From positions 1-11,639 of the forward strand of contig JAYVSS010000408.1 in assembly GCA_043775075.1 (NCBI GenBank): a DNA stretch of 11,639 bases, written 5' to 3'. A program made the position numbers and the translations under genes. Below are positions 6,396-11,639 of the stretch, piece by piece. How positions within the stretch are numbered: position 1 is the stretch's first letter; each line of letters begins with the position of its first letter. Under the pieces are notes generated by a model. It ran no database searches, had not been told where the DNA came from, and saw only the letters and a program-made list of their open reading frames with translations. This DNA is from JANLQX01 sp043775075. GTDB lineage: Bacteria; Actinomycetota; Acidimicrobiia; Acidimicrobiales; JANYDT01.

Positions 6396-7445
6396 TTCGG
6401 CGAATGAGCGAACCCGAAACGAGAATGGTGGGCCATCGGCGAAAGCGAGATCGAGAGTGCGTGCTCGTTCCATTTCGGCGCCCTCTTGTTCGCCGATCGT
6501 GTCGTAGAGACGAGCAGACTCCATGCGGGCGTCGCACTCGTACATTGGATATGGCCCGGCTGAGGTGAATGGCCAGATCTGGTCCAGTAGTAGGCGGGCA
6601 TCGTTGCAGCGACCCTGGAGCCGCGCAGCGATCGCTTGAGCTCGAAGACCCGGAATAATTTCCTCCACAAAGCACGTCTCGCTCGCCATCGAATTCGCGT
6701 GGTGCAACTTCTCCAGTCCATGCTCGACATCACCGAGGAGCACGAGTGACTCTCCCCAGTTTCTGGCCGCTGATGCGGCGATCCTGCGAGCTCCCCATTT
6801 GTCAGTGTGCTTAGGATCGGACTCCAGCGGCCAGGCAATCGTCCATGCAATCTCGGCCTGCGCTGCGCTCTGATCCGGGTCGTTCTCCCACAGCATCCAT
6901 TGGGCCAGGAAAACGGCGACAACGGCACGGTGAGACTCAGCGAAACGGGAAGAGAAAATCGAGAGTGCCTCGGCGAAGCTGGCTTCGGACTCGCCGACCT
7001 CACCTCGTTGAGCCAACGCCATGCCGTGCCATGTGAGAGTGACCGCCCGGACCAGCAATGCCGCCTCCCCGGGAATGTCGTCGAGCAGCGCCAGCGATAG
7101 TCGGTTCTTTGTGTCGGCCTCACGAAACCGTCCTGCTTGCCGCAACGACTTGCCGTGTTGAGCCAGGCTGGCCGCGAGTTGAAGGTCGGTACCGTGCTCC
7201 ACGCACTCAAGGTCGTGGCGTTCGAACATGGCGATCGCCCGGCCGGGAGAGCCGTGGAGGTTGAGGGCCTGGGCTGTCCACTGCAGCATCGATAATCGGT
7301 GTTGATGGTCCGACACCTCGAGCGCCCCGTCGAAGCCATCAGGAAAGTAGACGCCAAGAGCATCAAGTCGACGAACCCATCCGCTGAGGGTTTGACGGGT
7401 GACCGGTTCGTCGTCTCTGAGGAATTCGGCAAGCGAGGCGCGCAT
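6384..7445 (-). CDS. TPR-like helical repeat protein of unknown function
   Basis: About 353 residues of repeating helix pairs with TPR-style spacing: AMFERHDLECVEHGTDLQLA, HGKSLRQAGRFREADTKNRL, WHGMALAQRGEVGESEASFA, NWGESLVLLGDVEHGLEKLH and AIAARLQGRCNDARLLLDQI. This architecture resembles the C-terminal sensor half of MalT-, AfsR- or STAND-type regulators, and a bare scaffold for protein contacts is also possible. No NTPase Walker motif, helix-turn-helix or signal peptide is seen, so the partner domain is either absent or lost. The start is ATG at 7443-7445; a TTG directly before it (7446-7448) is possible, and an in-frame TGA at 7470 bounds the frame. No clear Shine-Dalgarno. It is divergent from the gene at 7560 and upstream of the secreted-protein gene. 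Fold call is good; function is unknown. Confidence 0.78.
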   Translation of the reverse strand: MRASLAEFLRDDEPVTRQTLSGWVRRLDALGVYFPDGFDGALEVSDHQHRLSMLQWTAQALNLHGSPGRAIAMFERHDLECVEHGTDLQLAASLAQHGKSLRQAGRFREADTKNRLSLALLDDIPGEAALLVRAVTLTWHGMALAQRGEVGESEASFAEALSIFSSRFAESHRAVVAVFLAQWMLWENDPDQSAAQAEIAWTIAWPLESDPKHTDKWGARRIAASAARNWGESLVLLGDVEHGLEKLHHANSMASETCFVEEIIPGLRAQAIAARLQGRCNDARLLLDQIWPFTSAGPYPMYECDARMESARLYDTIGEQEGAEMERARTLDLAFADGPPFSFRVRSFAEPIT

Positions 7446-7559
7446 CAACGAGAAGCTACAGCCTGGCGTTCACTGTTTCTCGTAGGCTCGTTGCGCTGTC
7501 GCCGACCCTGCCTGCGGTCACCACATCTACTCTCAGAACGGTTCGAGGTATGAGCCCAT

Positions 7560-8201
7560 ATGACCGATATCCCTCGCCACCCGATCACGCCTAGGCCGGG
7601 TGAGGCGCGTCCAACGACGTCGGTCTACGACAACTTGATGGCGATGCGTGGTGTGTGGCACGACCAACTGCAGGGGTATGCACCGGACGGGGTGCCCTTC
7701 GATTTCGACGAGTTTGGCGCCGTCCAGGGACCGTACCCGTTCGAATACTTGGTGTACATAGATTTTGACGGGCACACGTACCGACAGACCGCAGTCGTGC
7801 TCGCCGGACGTCCGCCGGCGGCCCGGTCGTTCAGTGCGCTATTCGAAGATGGTGTGCTGAAGTTCGCGTCGAATGGTCCGGGAGATCCGGGGATTCTCGG
7901 GGTTTCCGGTGGACCAAACATGTTGGTGTTCACCCCGGGAGCGCTCGCTGACACTCTGTGGAACTTCCACGATCCGGACTGGATCACCTTTACTCCCACC
8001 ACTCGTCAAAGGGTCACGACGTTGTACCGGAGTGGTGAGTTGAAGCGCATCCTGCGGGTGGACGGGGTGCGCATCGCCGACCTTTGCACGAGTCGGGTTG
8101 CGTGGGACCCCCGCGGACCGGTGGGTCCCGTGCATGCAACGCCAATTACCTCTGAGGTGTACCTCGACAAGGACGCCCACGCCATCGAGCCACTGATCTG
8201 A
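7560..8201 (+). CDS. Uncharacterised protein, possibly a calycin/lipocalin-like beta barrel
   Basis: This 213-residue soluble protein has no signal peptide or membrane segment. It is dominated by short beta-prone stretches: MRGVWHDQLQGYAPDG (29-44), YPFEYLVYIDFDGHTYRQTA, GPNMLVFTPGALADTLWNFH, RQRVTTLYRSGELKRILRVD and ITSEVYLD. An early G-x-W followed by a strand and PDG, then repeated strands and a late R-x-x-R-V-D, resembles calycin-type barrels such as DUF3598-like proteins. I cannot prove the family. ATG7560 has a GAGG 11 nt upstream, and the nearby ATG at 7550 is out of frame. Translation should be cytoplasmic; a small hydrophobic ligand would be typical for the fold but is speculation. 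Its stop faces the lipoprotein stop with only 14 bp between. Confidence 0.75.
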   Translation: MTDIPRHPITPRPGEARPTTSVYDNLMAMRGVWHDQLQGYAPDGVPFDFDEFGAVQGPYPFEYLVYIDFDGHTYRQTAVVLAGRPPAARSFSALFEDGVLKFASNGPGDPGILGVSGGPNMLVFTPGALADTLWNFHDPDWITFTPTTRQRVTTLYRSGELKRILRVDGVRIADLCTSRVAWDPRGPVGPVHATPITSEVYLDKDAHAIEPLI

Positions 8202-8215
8202 TCCGTTTTTGGTGC

Positions 8216-9214
8216 CTAGTTTTCGACGGTACGGAGCGACGCAAATACTTTTCGCGAGCACAACGCGGCTTTTTCAAACTGGCGCTCGTCGATCGCGGCC
8301 ACGCACTGCTCCACATTTGCTCGCCCATCGCCAATCGAAACGGAGGCGAAGGGAGCGGAGGAGGCGAATGCCTTCACCGCTGGCACCAGAGCGGGGCGAA
8401 CGACGCCCGCCCAACCCTCGTCGAGTTGCAACTGCACGGCCTCGCTGCGTAGGTGCGCCGCCGAAATCGTGGTGTCGCCCATGGACGGGGTCTGCGAGGG
8501 CGTGTCTCCGGGAAAGACGACGGGTTGCTGATAAGCGATGGCCCCGGCCAGGCCGGCGCTGATGTCATACATATGCACACGTGCTTCGTGCTGCCGGGCA
8601 ACAGCCTCGGTCAGGTTGCCTGACCGATAGGCATTGAGTTGGGCCACCAGTTGTGCAACGTGGGTATGGAGCAGGCCAACCACGGCCTCCAAAGGAAGCC
8701 TGCCGCCCGTGGCCGTTGTCGTAAAGCTGGAGAAATCCATCTGATAATCGTGGAGGTCGGAGAGCGCATTGGTTTGCGATTTTTCGTCAGATGCGGCGGC
8801 GTAATTGGCAAAGAACTGAATATGCTGCTTCCACAATTGGTCGAATGCAAATGCTCCATCGGGCCCATATACGACGCCTATCGCCGCAGTGAGGTCGTTG
8901 GTGTTCTCCAACAAGGCGTTGGTGATTGCCTCCCGGTCGGGAGATCGATCCACGACCGACCGCATCATTTGCACGGCAAGCGCGCTGTGCTCGCTCAACA
9001 GTCGATCCAGCAATTGTCGAAGCTGGAGGCTAGACATAACTTTTCCTCGGGTTGGGTCAATCGGGCTGATGTCGTCCCGCGGATCGCTCTGCAAAGCAAA
9101 CGTTTTTGGGTTCCCTGCCGTAGCGCTCTTCTTCGCCGATGTCGCACTACACCCGACAGCCGTAGGCACACAGAGAAGGGCAACGACCGACAGCCATATC
9201 GTTCGGTGCTTCAT
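8216..9214 (-). CDS. Lipoprotein with tandem helical bundles, function unknown
   Basis: This 332-residue protein begins MKHRTIWLSVVALLCVPTAV and then GC, giving a lipobox-like AVGC with Cys22 as the likely lipidation site; Ala at -3 is less usual than Leu. The mature part has two similar helical segments. One is around 63-140 (LRQLLDRLLSEHSALAVQMM, then GPDGAFAFDQLWKQHIQFF). The other is around 174-228 (VGLLHTHVAQLVAQLNAYRS, then EARVHMYDISAGLAGAI). The recurring L-x-x-x-H pattern resembles an uncharacterised four-helix family common in Gram-positive secreted proteins, where a His ends each turn. Two more cysteines lie near the C-terminus (~304 and ~319). The ATG overlaps the stop of the EAL remnant as ATGA, and a GGAG lies 8 nt upstream. 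This indicates it was once the downstream, translationally coupled gene of a cyclic-di-GMP phosphodiesterase. It now lies downstream of a dioxygenase operon. Confidence 0.82.
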   Translation of the reverse strand: MKHRTIWLSVVALLCVPTAVGCSATSAKKSATAGNPKTFALQSDPRDDISPIDPTRGKVMSSLQLRQLLDRLLSEHSALAVQMMRSVVDRSPDREAITNALLENTNDLTAAIGVVYGPDGAFAFDQLWKQHIQFFANYAAASDEKSQTNALSDLHDYQMDFSSFTTTATGGRLPLEAVVGLLHTHVAQLVAQLNAYRSGNLTEAVARQHEARVHMYDISAGLAGAIAYQQPVVFPGDTPSQTPSMGDTTISAAHLRSEAVQLQLDEGWAGVVRPALVPAVKAFASSAPFASVSIGDGRANVEQCVAAIDERQFEKAALCSRKVFASLRTVEN

Positions 9215-9356
9215 GCGGAAATCTCCAGGTTGTCCGATACGTGTGTGTCAGCGACGTCAAGAAGCTGGATCAGGGCGGCGGCCGGCATGGGCTTGGCGAT
9301 GAAGTAACCCTGAGCTTGGTCGCAGCCAAGCTCACCGAGTCGCTCAATTGCTCAAC
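9211..9356 (-). pseudogene. C-terminal remnant of an EAL-domain (cyclic-di-GMP phosphodiesterase) gene
   Basis: The minus strand from about 9345 to 9211 encodes ERLGELGCDQAQGYFIAKPM then PAAALIQLLDV and ends at TGA 9211-9213. The LGCDxxQGYxxxKPMP block is the signature end of EAL domains, where the catalytic E-A-L and metal ligands lie further upstream and are missing. Just before it, codons in a shifted frame read V-E-Q-L (9345-9356). Inserting one G at about 9344-9345 restores the canonical VEQLERLGELGCDQ. The gene is therefore both 5'-truncated and frameshifted, and an in-frame TGA at 9352-9354 closes the downstream frame. The break lies ~32 bp from the palindromic mobile-element remnant. 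The remaining stretch still carries the ribosome binding site for the lipoprotein. An inactive phosphodiesterase is almost certain. Confidence 0.85.
9223..9226 (-). promoter_or_regulatory. Ribosome binding site for the lipoprotein, inside the EAL remnant
   Basis: Minus-strand GGAG 8 nt before ATG 9212-9214. It decides this start and shows the former EAL-lipoprotein coupling. Confidence 0.6.
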
Positions 9357-9387
9357 GACGAGGAACGTTGGGCATGTGTGCCTCGGC

Positions 9388-9455
9388 TGTCTGATTTGCG
9401 ACAATGTGTCCGGTTTGCGACGTCGTAAACCGGACACCATGTCGTAAACCGGACA
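9388..9455. mobile_element. 68-bp palindrome of joined insertion-sequence ends (MITE-like remnant)
   Basis: Four units lie here: TGTCTGATTTGCGACA (9388-9403), TGTCCGGTTTGCGACG (9407-9422), CGTCGTAAACCGGACA (9421-9436) and TGTCGTAAACCGGACA (9440-9455). The first two are direct repeats offset by 19 bp. The last two are their inverted copies, also offset by 19 bp. The axis falls at 9421.5, and the two 34-bp halves agree at 28 of 34 positions by eye. TG...CA outer ends with repeated ~19-bp units are typical of IS21-type ends, although IS481-like ends also begin TGTCCGGTTT. No transposase gene and no clear target duplication flank it. It may be an internally deleted IS or MITE. A DNA-binding site array or bidirectional hairpin terminator is the alternative. 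Confidence 0.6.
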
Positions 9456-9494
9456 GGAATCTTGCGAGCGTTGGCCCCCTCAGCGAAGCGGGCG

Positions 9495-10616
9495 CTACGG
9501 CAACGACGAGCGTTCGAGAACAGTAAGCCGACTGATCAATTCGTCGCGTTCGACGTAGCAACTCTGAAGATGTCGGGCGCCTCCGGTGGAGAATCCGGTG
9601 CGGCCATGAAGCACTCGGTGGTTGTCCACCATGTAGAGATCGCCCGCGCCCATCTTTAGGCGGAGCTGATACTCAGCGCTTTCGCGCATTCGGCCGAAGG
9701 CTCGATAGGCGTCGTAGAACGCCTCCATATCCTCTGGCGGAAGAAGAAACGGCAGCACCGAATGGTTCGAGTATCGAATGGCCTTGACACTCCCGTCCGG
9801 CCGCAATGAGATGATCGAATCCATGGCTCGGTGTTCGGTAGTGGCGTCGGCGATGTGGAAGTGCAGCAGCGTGTTGGACAGAGCGGCGAAATGATGCGGT
9901 GCCTGCACTCGTAGTTCGTCGGCGAGTCGAAATCCATCGACCAGCGTTGACTCTCCTCCCTGCGCGTCGGCTCGGATGAAGTGCTGCAACTGCACCGTTG
10001 GTGCGGGATCGCGATATCCCTCGTCGGTATGGGTGACGAGCGGGAGGTTGGTGTAAGCAACGGAGTTGGCGTCCTCCATCGAGATCACGTCGAAGACCAG
10101 ACCCCAACTGGTACTTCGAAGCTCGCCGAACAGGCGACCGACATCAAGGACGGTACCGGGAATGCACGGGACATTGCGCAGCACCGCAACTCCGCGCTCT
10201 ACGAAGCCCCGCAGAAAACTTGCTCGGGCCGAAACGCCGTCGACGATGTTCGGGTAGCTGGCGCTCGGGAGTGCGTCGCCGATCGTGGAGTCCCACCGCT
10301 TCGGGACGGGGGCGTCGTGTCGGGCGCCGTTCGCGTAGTCGTGCAGCCTGAGCCAGGCGGCGGGGAACGTGCTCACGTGTTGGTCGTATGCCCACGTAAG
10401 AACGACATTGCCGTCGGCATCGAGTCGGGCGGTGGAGGGGTGGACATCGTCCGGAATCTCGGATGTTTCCGCCACCCGGTGCTTGGTGCTGGCGTGTCTC
10501 AGTTGCAAGCAGTTGTCTCGCAACCAGAGATACAGAAAGGAACTCTCGCGCCCATCGTTCCAAGTAACGGTAAGCGCGCGTGCATTTTCGGTGAGAGCTG
10601 TAGGCCTGGTGTTCAT
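9495..10616 (-). CDS. Fe(II)/2-oxoglutarate dioxygenase, gamma-butyrobetaine hydroxylase/TauD superfamily
   Basis: This 373-residue protein has the two-domain layout of gamma-butyrobetaine and trimethyllysine hydroxylases. A small N-terminal domain (~10-100) carries FLYLWLRDNC, and the C-terminal double-stranded beta-helix carries THTDEGYRDP (His196 and Asp198 as iron ligands), GGESTLVDGF, and DNHRVLHGRTGF with His337 as third ligand. Arg348 (RHLQSCYVERDEL) is the expected 2-oxoglutarate anchor. The enzyme should hydroxylate an aliphatic carbon of a small charged substrate, releasing CO2 and succinate. Carnitine-type betaines or aminophosphonate analogues (TmpA/PhnY-like) are known substrates of relatives. 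The cysteine cluster that binds zinc in the N-terminal domain is reduced to one Cys (36). ATG 10614-10616 has an AAGG 6 nt upstream and sits 6 bp after the aldolase stop, so it is the third gene of a minus-strand operon. Substrate unresolved. Confidence 0.92.
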   Translation of the reverse strand: MNTRPTALTENARALTVTWNDGRESSFLYLWLRDNCLQLRHASTKHRVAETSEIPDDVHPSTARLDADGNVVLTWAYDQHVSTFPAAWLRLHDYANGARHDAPVPKRWDSTIGDALPSASYPNIVDGVSARASFLRGFVERGVAVLRNVPCIPGTVLDVGRLFGELRSTSWGLVFDVISMEDANSVAYTNLPLVTHTDEGYRDPAPTVQLQHFIRADAQGGESTLVDGFRLADELRVQAPHHFAALSNTLLHFHIADATTEHRAMDSIISLRPDGSVKAIRYSNHSVLPFLLPPEDMEAFYDAYRAFGRMRESAEYQLRLKMGAGDLYMVDNHRVLHGRTGFSTGGARHLQSCYVERDELISRLTVLERSSLP

Positions 10617-10622
10617 GGCGCC

Positions 10623-11354
10623 TTAGGAGAGGTATGTGGGGTCGTCGCTGTCGAGGATACGGCGGAGTTCATCGAAGTGAAGTTTGGCGACCTCGGGATA
10701 GTCACGCCATTGCTGACACGCAAGCGCTGCCGTGTCATTGTTGACGATTGCCAGGGGCCGCCCGGTGGAGAGCGCCAGGACCTGCAACTGGGCGGCCTTC
10801 TCGAGGTAGTACAACTCGTCGAAGGCTTCGGCCACCGTGGTGCCGACGACGATCACCCCGTGGTTCCCCAGAAAGAGCACGCTCTTGTCGTCGCCGAGCA
10901 ACGATGCCACCCGCTGGCCCTCGGTGTCGTCGAGCGCCATCCCGACGTAGTCCCGGTCATAGGCAATTCGATTGTGGAATCGGCAGGCGTTCTGATCGAG
11001 CATCAAGAACTCGAAACGGTCAAGGCACGCCAGCGCTGTTGTGTAGGGCATATGGGTATGCAGGATGCAGCGTGCATGGGGGACAACGCGGTGCAGATGG
11101 GAGTGGAGGTACCAGGCGGTGGGATCGGCGTCGGCGCGAACCGAGCGGACCGACGCAGTCGCATCCAGAAGCACCAACTCGCTGGCCCGCATCCGGGAAA
11201 AGTGGCGACCTCGGGGATTGAGCAGGAATGAGGACCCGTCGGGTGAGACGGCCACACTGAAATGGTTGGCTACCGCTTCGTGCATGTTCAGCCGCGCCGC
11301 CCAGCGGAACGCCGCCGCCAGGTCGGCCCTCGCGGCGCATTCGACGTCGTTCAC
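10623..11354 (-). CDS. Class II aldolase/adducin-family protein
   Basis: The 243-residue sequence fits the zinc-dependent class II aldolase fold. Metal-binding histidines are visible in CILHTHMPYTTAL (His99, His101) and FLGNHGVIVVG (His165). The region before them reads DPTAWYLHSHLHRVVP; the position of the catalytic Glu of fuculose-phosphate aldolase (S-S-E-W-R-F-H) is occupied by Ala80. That places it with the adducin-like clade, whose reactions are mostly unknown and may be non-aldol. Candidate roles are retro-aldol cleavage or decarboxylation of a hydroxylated acid made by neighbouring enzymes. The GTG start (11352-11354) overlaps the dehydrogenase TGA as GTGA and has GGAG 5 nt upstream. 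The pairing with a 3-hydroxyisobutyrate-dehydrogenase-type enzyme recalls LtnD/OtnC threonate catabolism, but no kinase is visible here. Family certain, reaction open. Confidence 0.9.
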   Translation of the reverse strand: MNDVECAARADLAAAFRWAARLNMHEAVANHFSVAVSPDGSSFLLNPRGRHFSRMRASELVLLDATASVRSVRADADPTAWYLHSHLHRVVPHARCILHTHMPYTTALACLDRFEFLMLDQNACRFHNRIAYDRDYVGMALDDTEGQRVASLLGDDKSVLFLGNHGVIVVGTTVAEAFDELYYLEKAAQLQVLALSTGRPLAIVNNDTAALACQQWRDYPEVAKLHFDELRRILDSDDPTYLS

Positions 11355-11639
11355 GATGGCTCCAATTCTGACGGAAATCCTGGGGCGCGAAGATCGGTCC
11401 CCACGGCATCTTCAAGCAATTTCACGACTTGCGAGGACCACGCATTGCCGCCGTATTGTGCCCGAGCGCGAATGAACGTTTGCTCAGTGAGACCGGCGAG
11501 GTCGAGCGGCACGCCAAATTCTCGGCCGAACTGCGTAGCAAAGCCGAGGTCCTTGCATGCCAAGTCCATCGTGAAGTTGATGTTGTAACTGCCGTTCAGG
11601 ATGACTTGGCTCTCGGTCTCGTGGACAAAGCTGTTTCCC
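11351..11639 (-). CDS. 3-hydroxyisobutyrate-dehydrogenase-family oxidoreductase, C-terminal part (5' end outside window)
   Basis: The frame is open from the window edge to TGA 11351-11353, so the N-terminal NAD-binding domain lies beyond 11639. The visible ~95 residues match the all-helical C-terminal domain of beta-hydroxyacid dehydrogenases. They include INFTMDLACKDLGFATQFGR, where the Lys of the A-C-K-D-L helix corresponds to the substrate-side lysine region, followed by FGVPLDLAGLTEQTF and SSQVVKLLE. These NAD(P)-dependent enzymes oxidise hydroxy acids such as 3-hydroxyisobutyrate, tartronate semialdehyde, threonate or 4-hydroxybutyrate. The 4-bp GTGA overlap with the aldolase shows co-translation, so all three operon genes probably act on one substrate series. 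An ATG at 11567-11569 is internal to the helix and not the real start. Confidence 0.87.
   Translation of the reverse strand, partial: GNSFVHETESQVILNGSYNINFTMDLACKDLGFATQFGREFGVPLDLAGLTEQTFIRARAQYGGNAWSSQVVKLLEDAVGTDLRAPGFPSELEPS
11360..11363 (-). promoter_or_regulatory. Ribosome binding site for the aldolase GTG start
   Basis: Minus-strand GGAG lies 5 nt before GTG 11352-11354, within the dehydrogenase 3' end. It supports the GTG start and coupling through the GTGA overlap. Confidence 0.6.

Noticed and set aside
6300..6410. Cyclic-di-GMP (GEMM) riboswitch upstream of the secreted protein
   Set aside because: A GAACC...GAAAA...CAAAGCC order loosely recalls GEMM, but the conserved GGGACGCAAAGCC core and tetraloop receptor are missing, and part of the match lies inside the TPR coding region.
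5825..7432. A single 535-residue minus-strand frame covering the secreted-protein and TPR region
   Set aside because: Only the last 151 residues look like a protein, with a signal peptide starting at Met 6280. The upstream part is Arg/Ser/Pro-rich and is a shifted-frame copy of the TPR gene.
9352..9561. A 69-residue minus-strand ORF across the palindrome
   Set aside because: It mixes the dioxygenase 3' end in another frame, the palindrome and the shifted EAL edge. There is no protein-like core.
9981..11231. A 416-residue plus-strand frame opposite the dioxygenase and aldolase
   Set aside because: It lies antisense to two genes with clear catalytic motifs and has low-complexity Gly/Val/Arg content, typical of a GC-rich shadow frame.

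Overview
The window is GC-rich with strongly GC-biased third codon positions, several GTG starts and many short coding overlaps. This suggests a high-GC bacterium, most likely an actinomycete-type lineage (Actinomycetota, perhaps Acidimicrobiia). That placement rests on general style and gene mix, not on a marker gene. No rRNA, tRNA or CRISPR array was seen.

Positions 1-5568 look like part of a surface-polysaccharide or glycoconjugate cluster. It opens with the 3' end of a left-handed beta-helix (hexapeptide) acyltransferase. Next come an AMP-forming acyl ligase fused to its own carrier domain and, on the opposite strand, a GT-B type glycosyltransferase with a coiled-coil tail. A tightly coupled pair follows: a DegT-type PLP aminotransferase and a Gfo/Idh/MocA dehydrogenase. 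Dehydrogenase, aminotransferase and hexapeptide N-acyltransferase together match the known logic for 3-amino-3-deoxy sugar nucleotides (GnnA/GnnB or WlbA/WlbC/WlbB type). The ligase-carrier protein could supply an unusual acyl group to the sugar amine; that link is inference.

Positions 5569-9214 hold four proteins without firm function: a small secreted protein, a TPR-like helical repeat protein, a possible beta-barrel (calycin-like) protein, and a lipoprotein built of helical bundles. The lipoprotein start overlaps the stop of a broken EAL (cyclic-di-GMP phosphodiesterase) gene by 4 bp. Only the last ~50 codons of that EAL gene remain, with a one-base frameshift.

Just beyond the EAL stump, at 9388-9455, lies a 68-bp imperfect palindrome made of four ~16-bp units spaced 19 bp apart, with TGT...ACA outer ends. 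It looks like the two ends of an insertion sequence joined with no interior. It marks the break between the old EAL-lipoprotein operon and the next block.

Positions 9495-11639 are a minus-strand catabolic or modification operon, in transcription order: the C-terminal part of a 3-hydroxyisobutyrate-dehydrogenase-type oxidoreductase, an adducin-like class II aldolase homologue (GTGA overlap), and a gamma-butyrobetaine-hydroxylase-like Fe(II)/2-oxoglutarate dioxygenase 6 bp downstream. The combination suggests hydroxylation, C-C bond chemistry and oxidation of one small acid substrate, possibly a quaternary amine. The substrate cannot be read from the sequence.
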